This document shows positions 33,639-42,613 of a DNA stretch of 64,000 nt, in pieces. Position numbers and translations under genes: made by a program. Source of the DNA: Anatilimnocola floriformis (GTDB lineage: Bacteria; Planctomycetota; Planctomycetia; Pirellulales; Pirellulaceae); assembly GCF_024256385.1 (NCBI RefSeq), contig NZ_JAMLFW010000001.1, positions 2,542,001 through 2,606,000 on the forward strand. Reading direction: 5' to 3'. The notes under the pieces were generated by a model. It did not search any database. It saw only the letters and a program-made list of their open reading frames with translations, and had not been told where the DNA came from. Position 1 is the stretch's first letter, and each line of letters starts with the position of its first letter.

Positions 33639-34310
33639 ATGAACCTGCTGGTAGTGGAAGATGACCCTGTGTTGGGCAAAGCTCTGCAACGGGGCCTGAA
33701 CGAAGCAGGGCATGCCTGCGAATGGGTCCGCAATGGTCGTAAGGGGCTGGAAGAGGCTAGGTCGCAACGTTTCGACGCCGTCGTGCTCGACCTGATGCTG
33801 CCGGATCTGGATGGCGTGGCGATTATGAAGTCGCTGCGGGGGGATGGCATTCGCACTCCGGTGCTGATGCTGACCGCCATGGGATCGGTCGAAGACCGGG
33901 TCAACGGCCTGAAATCGGGTGCCGACGATTATCTCGTTAAACCCTTTGCCTTCCCCGAGTTAATGGCCCGGCTCGAGGCCATCGGCCGCCGCGTGGCCGA
34001 TCGTCCTAGCTCGACGATGACAGCCGGCCCTGTGACGCTCGACCTGACGAATCGCCGGGTTCTGCGTGGGACCACGGAAATCACCCTCACGCCGACCGAG
34101 TTCAGCCTGCTGGAATACCTCATCCGGTTTCAGGGTCAGGTGGTGACGCGCAAAATGCTCTGCGAACACCTCTGGGAGTCGGACTGGGAAGGTGTCACCA
34201 ATGTTGTGGAAGTGCATATCAATCGCCTGCGCGGTAAGATCGATCGCGGCTTTGAAGAGCCGCTGATTCAGACCGTGCGGGGTAGAGGATATGTCCTTCG
34301 AGCGTCTTAA
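33639..34310 (+). CDS. OmpR-family response regulator
   Basis: A 223-residue two-component regulator. The receiver domain (1-115) has Asp8-Asp9, the phospho-acceptor Asp51 in AVVLDLMLPDLDG, Thr79 in MLTAMGS and Lys101 in LVKPFAF. The winged-helix output domain (about 125-220) has ITLTPTEFSLLEYLIRFQGQ and VVEVHINRLRGKIDRG, ending RGRGYVL. It binds DNA when phosphorylated; its targets are unknown. The kinase gene starts inside its last seven codons, so the two are translationally coupled. A GGGAGG lies before the ATG. Confidence 0.95.
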   Translation: MNLLVVEDDPVLGKALQRGLNEAGHACEWVRNGRKGLEEARSQRFDAVVLDLMLPDLDGVAIMKSLRGDGIRTPVLMLTAMGSVEDRVNGLKSGADDYLVKPFAFPELMARLEAIGRRVADRPSSTMTAGPVTLDLTNRRVLRGTTEITLTPTEFSLLEYLIRFQGQVVTRKMLCEHLWESDWEGVTNVVEVHINRLRGKIDRGFEEPLIQTVRGRGYVLRAS

Positions 34311-35769
34311 GTCGAACTTCCGCACCCTGCGGTTTCGCTTAATGTTTTGGAATGCCTTGGCCGTGATTGTCACGGGCCTGGCAATCTTGATCACTGTCCG
34401 GCAAGGCGTGGGATATCGCCTGCTGTACGATCTCGACCACGTGCTGGCCGAGGATCTCGACGAAATCTCGCTCAATCTGCGCGAGGAACGGGGCCTGGAC
34501 TTCGAGCGGTTGCACCGCGAACTCGACCGTAAGGCCCGCGGTCACGCCTACCACCAGTGGTTCGTCCTCTTCATCGATCGCAAAGGGGACGCGGTTTGGT
34601 CGAGCACAGGCGCGCCGGTCTTGCCGCGTGTCATTACTCCGGGGCGTGAAACCGAAACTCTGACGACCAGCGGATATCGCCTCGCATATCGCGAGTTGGC
34701 TGGAGCCCGCGAGCGGGCGCCGATTGTCTGTGTCGGTTCTTCGGTCAAATTCATCCAGCGCGACATGGCCAGCATCGATCGCATGGTGATCCTGGTCGCA
34801 GCCGTCATTATCGTCGGCTCGCCACTGTGCGGATACATTCTCGCCGGTCGTGCCACAGCGCCGCTGGCCAACATGATGGCGACCACGGCCCGGCTGCGGC
34901 CATCGGAAATGGATGAACGGCTCAAGGTGCGCGGCACTGGCGATGAGCTCGATCAATTGGCCATGACGGTCAACGGCTTACTCGATCGCTTGGCGGAATA
35001 TCTCAAGCAGAAGCACGACTTTCTCGCTAATGCAGCGCACGAACTCCGCACGCCGCTGTCGGCCATTCGCAGCAGCGTGGAAGTTGCCCTCAGCGGCGAT
35101 CGCACTGTCGATGAATACAACGAATTGCTGGCTGAAGTAATCGATGAATGCAGCTCGCTCGAGACGCTGGTCAATCAATTGCTGCTGCTCGCCGAAACCG
35201 ATGCCGACCGGCAGGAAGTGGTCGGCGATCCGATCCCGCTGCACCTGGTCGTCGGCCGCGCGGCAGAAATGTTTCAGGGAGTCGCTGAGTTCAACGGCGT
35301 GCGGCTGAAAGTCGAACACTTGCCCGAAGTGGTCGTCCCCGGCAACCGCCATTACCTGCGGCAAGTCTTGAGCAATCTGCTCGACAACGCCATCAAGTTC
35401 ACCGCCTCGCGCTATGTGCATCACGCGGGCCCAATTTCCGCGAACAATGGCCATGGCACACGCGGTGAAATCAAGATTTCGCTACAGCCCGATTGGGAGC
35501 AGCGCGTGGTGCGGTTGTTGATCGAGGACAACGGCCCGGGCATTCCCAAGGAAGACCTGCCACTGATTTTCGATCGCTTTTATCGCGTCGATCGCGCCCG
35601 CGTCCGCGGCATTGCCACCGGCGGCACCGGCCTGGGTTTAAGCATCTGCCAGGCCATCATCCATGCCCATCGCGGCACGATCGAAGTGATGAGCAAAGTG
35701 GACGAAGGGACGACGTTTGTCATCACTCTCCCGCTGGTGACCGCTGATAATCCCGCTGCGTTGGTTTAG
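34291..35769 (+). CDS. Sensor histidine kinase
   Basis: A 492-residue membrane kinase. The first helix lies at about residues 13-33 (LMFWNALAVIVTGLAILITV). A periplasmic sensor of about 130 residues follows, then a second helix at about 165-190 and a HAMP segment. The dimerisation domain has the phospho-His in AAHELRTPLSAIRS (about His250). The ATPase domain (about 345-485) has N-box LSNLLDNAIKF, G1 EDNGPGIPKEDLPLIFDRFY and G2 GGTGLGLSICQ. It overlaps the regulator gene by 20 bases. No metal or ligand motif betrays the signal. The pair resembles CusS/PcoS-type kinases in layout. Confidence 0.95.
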   Translation: MSFERLKSNFRTLRFRLMFWNALAVIVTGLAILITVRQGVGYRLLYDLDHVLAEDLDEISLNLREERGLDFERLHRELDRKARGHAYHQWFVLFIDRKGDAVWSSTGAPVLPRVITPGRETETLTTSGYRLAYRELAGARERAPIVCVGSSVKFIQRDMASIDRMVILVAAVIIVGSPLCGYILAGRATAPLANMMATTARLRPSEMDERLKVRGTGDELDQLAMTVNGLLDRLAEYLKQKHDFLANAAHELRTPLSAIRSSVEVALSGDRTVDEYNELLAEVIDECSSLETLVNQLLLLAETDADRQEVVGDPIPLHLVVGRAAEMFQGVAEFNGVRLKVEHLPEVVVPGNRHYLRQVLSNLLDNAIKFTASRYVHHAGPISANNGHGTRGEIKISLQPDWEQRVVRLLIEDNGPGIPKEDLPLIFDRFYRVDRARVRGIATGGTGLGLSICQAIIHAHRGTIEVMSKVDEGTTFVITLPLVTADNPAALV

Positions 35770-35814
35770 ATCGACATCTTGCGTGAACGTCCGTGCTGCT
35801 GAAAGGATTTCAAA

Positions 35815-36768
35815 ATGCCGTTGAAAGTTGGAGTCGTAGGCTGCGGTTTTGTAGGCTCGACCGCTGCCTATGCGATGGTGCAGCAAGGCGTCGGCCGCGA
35901 GATTGTCTTGGTCGATATGAAGCGCGAGCGCTCACTCGCCGAGGCACAGGACATTTCGCATGCGATTCCTTTTTCGCGTCCGCTCAAAGTGCGGGCGGGA
36001 GAATATAGCGACCTGCAAGGCTGCCGCGTGGTGGTGATTGCCGCCGGCGTGGGACAAAAGCCGGGCGAGACTCGCCTGCAACTGCTCGAGCGAAACGCCA
36101 ATGTCTTTCGGGCCGTGGTGCCCGCCGTGGTGCAAGCGGCTCCGGATGCTGTGCTGCTGATTGCCACGAATCCGGTCGACATCATGACCCACATCGCGGC
36201 CCACTTTGCCGCTCAACTGGGCGTGCCGCGCCATCGCGTGCTGGGGAGCGGCACGACGCTCGATACCGCCCGCTTTCGCACGCTGCTGAGTGATCATTTC
36301 GGCGTCGATTCGCACCACGTGCATGGCTACGTGATCGGCGAGCATGGCGACTCCGAGGTTCTCACCTGGTCGCAAGCGACCATCGGCGGCATGCATCTCG
36401 CAGACTTCGCGCGGCTGCGCGGAATTCCGTACGACGAAGCCTGGCGGCAGCAAGTCGATCAAGGCGTGCGCCGCGCGGCATACACGATCATCGAAGGCAA
36501 AGGGGCGACGTACTACGGTATCGGCGCAGCGCTGGCGCGGATCGTCGATGTCATCCTGCACGACCAGCGGGCCATTTTGACGGTCAGTACTTTCGTCAAC
36601 GAGTTCCCCGGCGTGACACCAGCGACGTTCGCGCTGCCACATCTCGTCGGCGGCGATGGCGTGCTCGGGTGCATTCCATTGCAACTGAGCGATGAGGAAT
36701 CGACCGCGTTGCAACGTTCGGCCCAGATCATCGCCGACGCGACAGAGTCGGTGATCAAGCACATTTGA
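35815..36768 (+). CDS. ldh: L-lactate dehydrogenase
   Basis: A 317-residue NAD-dependent dehydrogenase that interconverts pyruvate and lactate. The nucleotide fold shows GCGFVG (9-14) and Asp34. The substrate loop reads [12 protein letters not shown]: Gln81 selects pyruvate, where malate dehydrogenase would have Arg, and Arg87 binds the substrate. Arg153 in DTARFR and the catalytic His177 in GEHGDSE complete the site. AAGGAT precedes the ATG. It follows the histidine kinase by 45 bases in the same direction but needs no functional link. The length is typical. Confidence 0.93.
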   Translation: MPLKVGVVGCGFVGSTAAYAMVQQGVGREIVLVDMKRERSLAEAQDISHAIPFSRPLKVRAGEYSDLQGCRVVVIAAGVGQKPGETRLQLLERNANVFRAVVPAVVQAAPDAVLLIATNPVDIMTHIAAHFAAQLGVPRHRVLGSGTTLDTARFRTLLSDHFGVDSHHVHGYVIGEHGDSEVLTWSQATIGGMHLADFARLRGIPYDEAWRQQVDQGVRRAAYTIIEGKGATYYGIGAALARIVDVILHDQRAILTVSTFVNEFPGVTPATFALPHLVGGDGVLGCIPLQLSDEESTALQRSAQIIADATESVIKHI

Positions 36769-36781
36769 CCGCGAAGATTGG

Positions 36782-37771
36782 CTAGCGCGCGACGGCCACT
36801 TCCTCATACACAATATTCGTCGCATTGCGAGCATTGCGCGTCAGCCAGGCCGTTTCACCTGGTGTCAATTCAGTCCAGCTGGTGGTGCGACCTAGACGTG
36901 ATTTCACAAACACGTGCGCCGAGCCGGAGCCCAGAACTTGCAACTGATTGCCGCGGGCTACGAGCGCGGTTCGTTCTTCCACGGCGAGGCCGATCATTTG
37001 TTCGCCAGCGCCACGACGGCCCGTGAGTTCATCGAGCTGCGCGTTGTTTCGCAGCAGACCAGTGAATCGCTCCAGACGACCCGACTTGGCGTCGAAGTGT
37101 TGTTCCACGATCGCTTTCGTCAGCAGTCCTAGCCCGTGGGCCGCGCGGGCGGTAGCGGGCGCGTCGGCTGTTTCGCGCTCATCCCACATCGTGATGACTT
37201 CAGGAACCGCTGCCATTCCTGCCGAAGTGCCGCCGACCACGCCGCCGCGCTCGAGTACATTGCGCAACAACTTTTGAAACCGCGTTTGCTGCGGATAGTT
37301 GCCGACAAACCGATAGTTCAGCCGCGACTGCCACCCGCCAGAGAACCACACCGCTGTCGCCGTTTCCAGCGGTTTGCAAAACGCCACGTCGTCCGCATCC
37401 GCTGGATCGTCGGTATAGAGAAACTGAAAACTCCTCGCCCAGCCTTGCTTAACGAGCGCCGGCCAGGAGCTGTAGCGACTATTGAGCGCGGCGAGAAACT
37501 CTTCGTCTGTGTCGTAGGCTTCGCGTCGGAAGCCTGCGCAGGGAATGAACACGATCCGCGCATTCCGGCCGCCGGCGAGTTCCACAAAACGGTTGAACAC
37601 ATCGCCGGTGATCGCACCACCACCGTGCAGCACGACGGATCCCGGCTGCTGCGCATCAATCGGCGTGGGCATGCCGAGCAAATCCTGCGCTCGCGACTCC
37701 GAGCCACTGATTGCGCGAATCAACAACACCACGACCAGCCCAGCACGATTTAGCAGGTTCGTCACGTTCAT
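36782..37771 (-). CDS. Cyanophycinase-like secreted peptidase (family S51)
   Basis: A 329-residue protein, started at the ATG 37769-37771 because GGGAGG lies just upstream; the frame is open to 37954. A signal peptide covers about residues 1-30 (LLNRAGLVVVLLIRAISGSE). The S51 domain has VVLHGGGAITGDVFNRFVEL, RIVFIPCAG, WFSGGWQSRL and the serine-nucleophile motif VVGGTSAGMA. Cyanophycinases cleave the polymer of aspartate and arginine; exported relatives may act on other peptides. The C-terminal 90 residues are variable. It converges on the ldh gene with 13 bases between. Confidence 0.85.
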   Translation of the reverse strand: MNVTNLLNRAGLVVVLLIRAISGSESRAQDLLGMPTPIDAQQPGSVVLHGGGAITGDVFNRFVELAGGRNARIVFIPCAGFRREAYDTDEEFLAALNSRYSSWPALVKQGWARSFQFLYTDDPADADDVAFCKPLETATAVWFSGGWQSRLNYRFVGNYPQQTRFQKLLRNVLERGGVVGGTSAGMAAVPEVITMWDERETADAPATARAAHGLGLLTKAIVEQHFDAKSGRLERFTGLLRNNAQLDELTGRRGAGEQMIGLAVEERTALVARGNQLQVLGSGSAHVFVKSRLGRTTSWTELTPGETAWLTRNARNATNIVYEEVAVAR

Positions 37772-37940
37772 TGCCTCCCGCGATTTTGCGTTGCTCCCGT
37801 CGGCGATATTAGAGCGATTTCCCGCGAACGAATGAAGCGAAGTTTGTCCGACTGCCGCTGGCAATGCTGTGAATGCGCAGCCGCCGGAGTCGAGTAAAAT
37901 GCGACCTTTCACAACCAAGGCTGCTATCAGAAGTGCTTCC

Positions 37941-38321
37941 ATGCCCGACGTCACGACGCCGATTCAGCATCTCAAGGACACCATGCGTAGGTTCGTCGAC
38001 GAGCGTGACTGGCGGCAGTTTCATGCGCCGAAGAATCTCAGCATGTCGCTGGCGATTGAAGCCGCGGAGCTGATGGAGCATTTCCAGTGGATCGACGTGG
38101 CCGAGTCGCGCCAAGTAAAAGATGACCCCGCCAAGCTCACCGCGATCGGCGAAGAATTGGCCGATGTGCTCTGCTATGCCTGCGCGCTGGCCAATGAACT
38201 GGGGCTGGATATCAGCGATATCGTGGAACGCAAAATGCTGAAAAACGCCGCGAAATACCCCGCCCAGGAGTTTCGCGGTCGGTATGGTAAAGATGACCAG
38301 CGGCCGACTTCCGCGTCGTAA
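37941..38321 (+). CDS. MazG-like nucleotide pyrophosphohydrolase
   Basis: A 126-residue protein of the all-alpha NTP pyrophosphatase superfamily. The motif MSLAIEAAELMEHFQW supplies the first EExxE-type metal-binding helix and IGEELADVLCYACALANE the second; RDWRQFHAPKNL is also typical of the dCTPase/MazG-like group. It should hydrolyse dCTP or another NTP to the monophosphate to clean the nucleotide pool. I use the ATG at 37941; the upstream 24 codons are not conserved. It is divergent from the cyanophycinase-like gene. Confidence 0.9.
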   Translation: MPDVTTPIQHLKDTMRRFVDERDWRQFHAPKNLSMSLAIEAAELMEHFQWIDVAESRQVKDDPAKLTAIGEELADVLCYACALANELGLDISDIVERKMLKNAAKYPAQEFRGRYGKDDQRPTSAS

Positions 38322-38391
38322 GCCACACTGGCCGCGTGTCCCGCCAATAAAAGCAGGACATGCCGAGACTCTGCGATTATTCCCGCAGCTC

Positions 38392-38985
38392 TTATTCCTT
38401 CAAAACCAGGTCGATGCACATCACCGCACCGACGATCAACATCCGGACCGGATTATCAAACGGCACCTGGTCGGAGATTTGCAGAATGTAGTTGTCTGCG
38501 CTCGTGAAGAGTTCCTTGCCGAGGCCAGCCCACTTCTTGCTGACCTTGGCCAGTTCGGTGTTGCCCGACATGAAGGTGAACTCCCAACCGGTCCATTTGC
38601 CCTTTAGTTCGCACACCGGCTGATCATTGCTGCCGAGCACAGTGAAGGCGCCGCCGATCGAAAACAGCTTTTGCTGAAAGCCACCCACGCGCTGCTGCGT
38701 TTCGTTGAGCACGTCGACCTTCGACAGAAAGAAGGTCACACCGCGCTTGACCGACAACACCGGCGTGCCGTCGGGCGTGCGAATCTGAATGTCGAACGGC
38801 GTTTTGTTTTTGTGCTTGGTGAACCGGAGCATCTTGGTGATGAAGCCCAGCCGCTCTTCGCGGCAGTTCATGATGATCTGGTTTGTGCTCGGATCAAGGA
38901 TGTCATAGTTGCTGGCCGCTTTGAACATGCCGGCATGTTCCTTGACGAAAAACAAATTGCGGTTGAGCACTGGATGCATAGTCAT
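38392..38985 (-). CDS. Scramblase / LURP-one-related protein
   Basis: A 197-residue protein, started at the ATG 38985; a second ATG at 38979 stands better spaced after GGAG and may be the true start. The text NRNLFFVKEHAGMFKAASNY, YDILDPSTNQIIMNCREERL and ELAKVSKKWAGLGKELFTSA, with a final hydrophobic helix (VRMLIVGAVMCIDLVL), matches bacterial relatives of phospholipid scramblase and LURP-one proteins, a 12-stranded beta-barrel with a central helix. The bacterial function is unknown. It converges on the MazG-like gene. Confidence 0.75.
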   Translation of the reverse strand: MTMHPVLNRNLFFVKEHAGMFKAASNYDILDPSTNQIIMNCREERLGFITKMLRFTKHKNKTPFDIQIRTPDGTPVLSVKRGVTFFLSKVDVLNETQQRVGGFQQKLFSIGGAFTVLGSNDQPVCELKGKWTGWEFTFMSGNTELAKVSKKWAGLGKELFTSADNYILQISDQVPFDNPVRMLIVGAVMCIDLVLKE

Positions 38986-39186
38986 AGACTCCAACAGGTT
39001 GATATGCGGGACTGGCGAACGAGTTGCCGGATTATCGAGGCTGGCGACAAACGTTGCAAGCAATGGGGGCTGGAACGAACGTGCAGACAGCGATTGAATA
39101 ATTCAATCCTCGCAAGTGGGACCAGTAGTCCGACTTTCGTTGCAAGTTTGTAAGTGTTACGAACCCTTAGGGCGGAGTGCTTGAAA

Positions 39187-39717
39187 ATGAACTGCAAAGT
39201 GGCTGGCTTGATCATAGCGATCTGCTGTTTGGCCGCACCGGTTTTGGCCGAAGAGGCGTTGGTGACGCGCGAGCGGGTCAGGCTGAATCTCGCGGGCGCG
39301 GAACTGATCGTCGCGGCGGCCAAAACTCAGGCGGCGAGCATGAAGCTCAATGTGAACATCGCCATCGTCGATGACGGTGGTCACCTGCTGGCCTTTGCTC
39401 GCATGGACAACGCTCGACCTGCGAGCGCGGGCACAGCCCTCACCAAAGCCGTGGCTGCAGCGACCACGCGCGTCGCCACTGGCCCGGTTCGTCGCGGCGA
39501 TGCCGAGCCCGATTTGCTGCTGAACTTGAGCCTGCAAAATGCCGCAGCGGCCGGCGGCACGAAAATGACGAGCCTGCTCGGAGGGGTGCCGATCGTGGTC
39601 GATGGCCAGGTGATCGGTGCGGTCGGAGTGGGAGGTGGCACGGGCGAACAAGATGCCGAAGTGGCCAAGGCGGGAATCGACAAACTACTCACCGAACTGG
39701 CGCGACAAAAACAATAA
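39187..39717 (+). CDS. GlcG/HbpS family secreted protein
   Basis: A 176-residue protein with a signal peptide (MNCKVAGLIIAICCLAAPVL, cleaved after LAE). The rest is a GlcG/HbpS domain (DUF336): LTRERVRLNLAGAEL-like start, VNIAIVDDGGHLLAFARMDN, PASAGTALTKAVAAATT, and IVVDGQVIGAVGVGGGTGEQ with DAEVAKAGI. Members bind heme or act in redox sensing outside the cell; whether this one does is unknown. GGCGGAG lies before the ATG. It is divergent from the scramblase-like gene and converges on the Tat-exported protein gene. Confidence 0.85.
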   Translation: MNCKVAGLIIAICCLAAPVLAEEALVTRERVRLNLAGAELIVAAAKTQAASMKLNVNIAIVDDGGHLLAFARMDNARPASAGTALTKAVAAATTRVATGPVRRGDAEPDLLLNLSLQNAAAAGGTKMTSLLGGVPIVVDGQVIGAVGVGGGTGEQDAEVAKAGIDKLLTELARQKQ

Positions 39718-39754
39718 GCCTGCCGCACGCGAAGTAATCCATCGCTGAGGGGCT

Positions 39755-41035
39755 TCACGTCCGCAGGAACTGCGATTCCTGCGGCGCTCGATAAGCAAAA
39801 GACAAATGCGGAGTCTCCAGCCGTTGCTGCTCTTTGCCGAGCGAACGAACACCGGCTTCGACGAGCCCGGTAGTTAGCAAAGTCCGTTCGATCGGCGTTG
39901 GTGACTTACCGGTCAAGAATGTCGCCTCGGCTTGTGCCATCAGGCCAGCCGAATAAGTCACGTTCGGCGTGGGCGGCAGATAGAATAACGTCGACAACGG
40001 CTCGGCCTGATCTTTCAAGCGCGCGGCAAAGGTAAAGTCGGTGACCAGGCCGTTCAGCAGAAGCATGGTCGCGTGCGTGCCGTCACGGTACTCGATCCGA
40101 TACGCGACGGGATCTTTCACGAGCGCGCGAATCTGCTCCGCCGTCGGATAGCGATGGCTGTTGTTTTCGAGCTGCGCAAGCGTCTGGCAACGTGAGAGGC
40201 ACGCTTCGAACAATCGCGAATCAAAGCCTCCATTCTTCCAACCTTCAGCCGCAAAAGCCTTCCAGACCGCATCGCCGCGCAAACCTTGCACTGCGGCGAC
40301 GCCGGTTTCGCCGCCGCGACGGCGCTCGGCCATGCATTGAATGACTTCGAGGGCATGAAAGTCATAACTGTCGACGCCGCCAAACGCGACGCAGAGCATC
40401 TCTTCGACCGCGGCATCGTGCGGCATCTCGATCGATGGCATCCGCCAGGTTACGGGCAAAGACGAGCCAGCGCAGAAAGGAATCTTCAGCTCCCGTGCCG
40501 TATCATACATTTCGCGAGCCCAATCCCAATTCCACGACAGATGCTTGTCGTTGAACACCGGCAACGATCGCTTCTCCTCACGGAAGACCTGTGCCACCTG
40601 CTTGAAGAATTCATAGCGAGGATATTTCGTCTGACCGAACTCACTCTTCTCATAGTCGCCATGCTCGCCGATGATCAGCACCGCATCGACGGCCATTTCC
40701 TTGCCGCCACAGCGCAGAGTTTCGGCGATCGTCGGATAGAGCGGGAACTTGAACTCCTCGCTCCGTTTCTTGCTCAGATCACCATCAGGCCGCTGATCGA
40801 CATACGCAGCAACCACATCCAGCGGCGGCCGGTGCCATTTCCCTTCTTTGGGATATCCCACTAGAAATCTCTCAGCCATGTGCCAGGCGTGTGAGCGATT
40901 TCGCCAAACCGTGGTGACGACGGCGAGTTTCTTGCGCGGTGGTTCTTGAGCGAGCAGTGAACCGCCACTCGCCAGGCAGGCCACCGCACTCGTCGCAAAA
41001 AAGTCACGCCGCGTAAAGGAGAATTTGTTTGCCAT
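39755..41035 (-). CDS. Tat-exported hypothetical protein
   Basis: A 426-residue protein with a twin-arginine signal (FTRRDFFATSAVACLASGGS) cleaved near LLAQE. The mature part starts with a Rossmann-like strand (KLAVVTTVWRNRSHAWHMAE) and includes VDAVLIIGEHGDYEKSEFGQ and YEFFKQVAQVFREEKRSLPV. Many planctomycete genomes carry such proteins near PSCyt1/DUF1501 genes. I cannot name the reaction. A perfect 9-base inverted repeat at 39761-39769/39776-39784 lies in its last codons and may stop transcription. It is divergent from the ceramidase-like gene. Confidence 0.7.
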   Translation of the reverse strand: MANKFSFTRRDFFATSAVACLASGGSLLAQEPPRKKLAVVTTVWRNRSHAWHMAERFLVGYPKEGKWHRPPLDVVAAYVDQRPDGDLSKKRSEEFKFPLYPTIAETLRCGGKEMAVDAVLIIGEHGDYEKSEFGQTKYPRYEFFKQVAQVFREEKRSLPVFNDKHLSWNWDWAREMYDTARELKIPFCAGSSLPVTWRMPSIEMPHDAAVEEMLCVAFGGVDSYDFHALEVIQCMAERRRGGETGVAAVQGLRGDAVWKAFAAEGWKNGGFDSRLFEACLSRCQTLAQLENNSHRYPTAEQIRALVKDPVAYRIEYRDGTHATMLLLNGLVTDFTFAARLKDQAEPLSTLFYLPPTPNVTYSAGLMAQAEATFLTGKSPTPIERTLLTTGLVEAGVRSLGKEQQRLETPHLSFAYRAPQESQFLRT

Positions 41036-41169
41036 GCGAATCGCTCGCGGTGCAGGGAAAAGTACTTGGCGGGGCGCATCGTATCAGTCACATTAGCGAG
41101 AGGCAAACCGACCAAAGAGCCACGCCCGCAGCAAGTGAGAGGCGGTTGGCATTCGACGGAATCCAATCC

Positions 41170-42600
41170 ATGAAATTCGCTTCTTTGCTTCTCGCTCTCC
41201 TCTTCACCACTCCCGCGTTCGCTGCCGACACTTTTCAAGCCGGCGCCGCAACGAGCAACATCACGCCGCCGCTGGGGCTTGAGATCGTCGGTGGCTTTGT
41301 GCCCTATCCGTCCGAGCAGATCCATGACGAGCTGCACGCCCGCTGCCTGGTTCTCGACGACGGCAAAACGAAGCTCGCGATTGTTGTCTGCGATTTGCTC
41401 GGCATTCACCGCGTGGTTAGCGACGAAGCTCGGAAGATGATCGAGCAAAAATCAAAGATCCCAGCGGCGAATGTCCTCATCAGCGCGACGCACACGCACT
41501 CGGCGAGCAGCGTGCTGGGACAGAAGAGATTTCAACCGGACCAAACGCCTGATGACTATCAAAAGTTCGTCGCGCAGCGAATTGCCGACGGCGTGGCGCG
41601 CGCGATTCACAATCTCAGGCCAGCACAAATTGCTTTCGGCAAAGTAGACGTCCCCGAGCATGTCTTCAATCGCCGTTGGCACATGAAACCCGGCACCGCG
41701 CCGGTGAATCCCTTCGGCGAGGTCGATCAAGTGAAGATGAACCCGCCGACTGGCAACGCCAATCTGGTCGAACCCGCCGGGCCGACCGATCCGACGATTT
41801 CTTTTTTCTCGGTGAAGGATGCCGAAGGGCGGCACCTGTCCTTGTTTGCGACCTATTCGCTCCATTACGTCGGTGGCGTCGGCAAGGCTGATATTTCGGC
41901 CGATTATTACGGCGTTTGTTGCGAACAGCTAAAGCAACTGCTGACCAAGGATGAACCCGCCGACATTGCCGTCGATCGGCCGCCGTTTGTCGCTCTCCTC
42001 GCCAATGGGACGAGTGGCGACATCAACAACATCAACTTCCGCACTCCGCGACCGGCGAAGAAGCCGTATGAGCAAATGAAGTACGTCGCTCACGACGTCG
42101 CTGCCAAGATCGAAGGCGCTCTCGCCAATCTCAAATATCGAAATGACATTTCTCTTGCCGCTGCTTATCGCGAGTTGCCAATCGCCTGGCGCAAGCCCAC
42201 GGCAGAGCAACTGAAGTGGGCTACGGAAACTACAGCGGCCGGCCCAAAGAGCAAGCAGGATTTGTCGTTCATCTACGCCGAGCGAACGCAGCGGCTCGCC
42301 GAAATTAAAGAAGAAAAGACCAACCTGCCGCTGCAAGTCCTGCGCATCGGCGATGTGGTGATCGGCACCATGCCCTGCGAAGTCTTCTGCGAGATCGGTC
42401 TGGAATTCAAAAGCCGCAGCGAGCAGCAACCGGCCTTCATGGTCTCGCTCGCCCACGGCTACTTCGGCTATCTGCCATCGCCGCGGCATTTCCGTCTCGG
42501 CGGCTACGAAACCTGGATCGGCACGAATCGGTTGGAACCCACGGCGTCGGACAAGATGCTCAGCGCGCTTTTGGAGATGTCGAAGGAACTGAAGAAGTAA
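41170..42600 (+). CDS. Neutral/alkaline ceramidase-family secreted hydrolase
   Basis: A 476-residue protein, started at the ATG 41170, where a signal peptide begins (MKFASLLLALLFTTPAFAAD). The domain is of the neutral ceramidase type: FQAGAATSNITPPLG, HDELHARCLVLDDG, the zinc-site text LISATHTHSASSV and later FSVKDAEGRHLSLFATYSLH. Many bacterial members lack a proven substrate; ceramidase or a related amidase is inferred. The frame is open upstream to 41029 but that part does not look coding. It precedes an aminotransferase gene by 13 bases, so the genes from here to 47.6 kb may form one operon. Confidence 0.85.
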   Translation: MKFASLLLALLFTTPAFAADTFQAGAATSNITPPLGLEIVGGFVPYPSEQIHDELHARCLVLDDGKTKLAIVVCDLLGIHRVVSDEARKMIEQKSKIPAANVLISATHTHSASSVLGQKRFQPDQTPDDYQKFVAQRIADGVARAIHNLRPAQIAFGKVDVPEHVFNRRWHMKPGTAPVNPFGEVDQVKMNPPTGNANLVEPAGPTDPTISFFSVKDAEGRHLSLFATYSLHYVGGVGKADISADYYGVCCEQLKQLLTKDEPADIAVDRPPFVALLANGTSGDINNINFRTPRPAKKPYEQMKYVAHDVAAKIEGALANLKYRNDISLAAAYRELPIAWRKPTAEQLKWATETTAAGPKSKQDLSFIYAERTQRLAEIKEEKTNLPLQVLRIGDVVIGTMPCEVFCEIGLEFKSRSEQQPAFMVSLAHGYFGYLPSPRHFRLGGYETWIGTNRLEPTASDKMLSALLEMSKELKK

Positions 42601-42613
42601 CCCCGACCGCTCC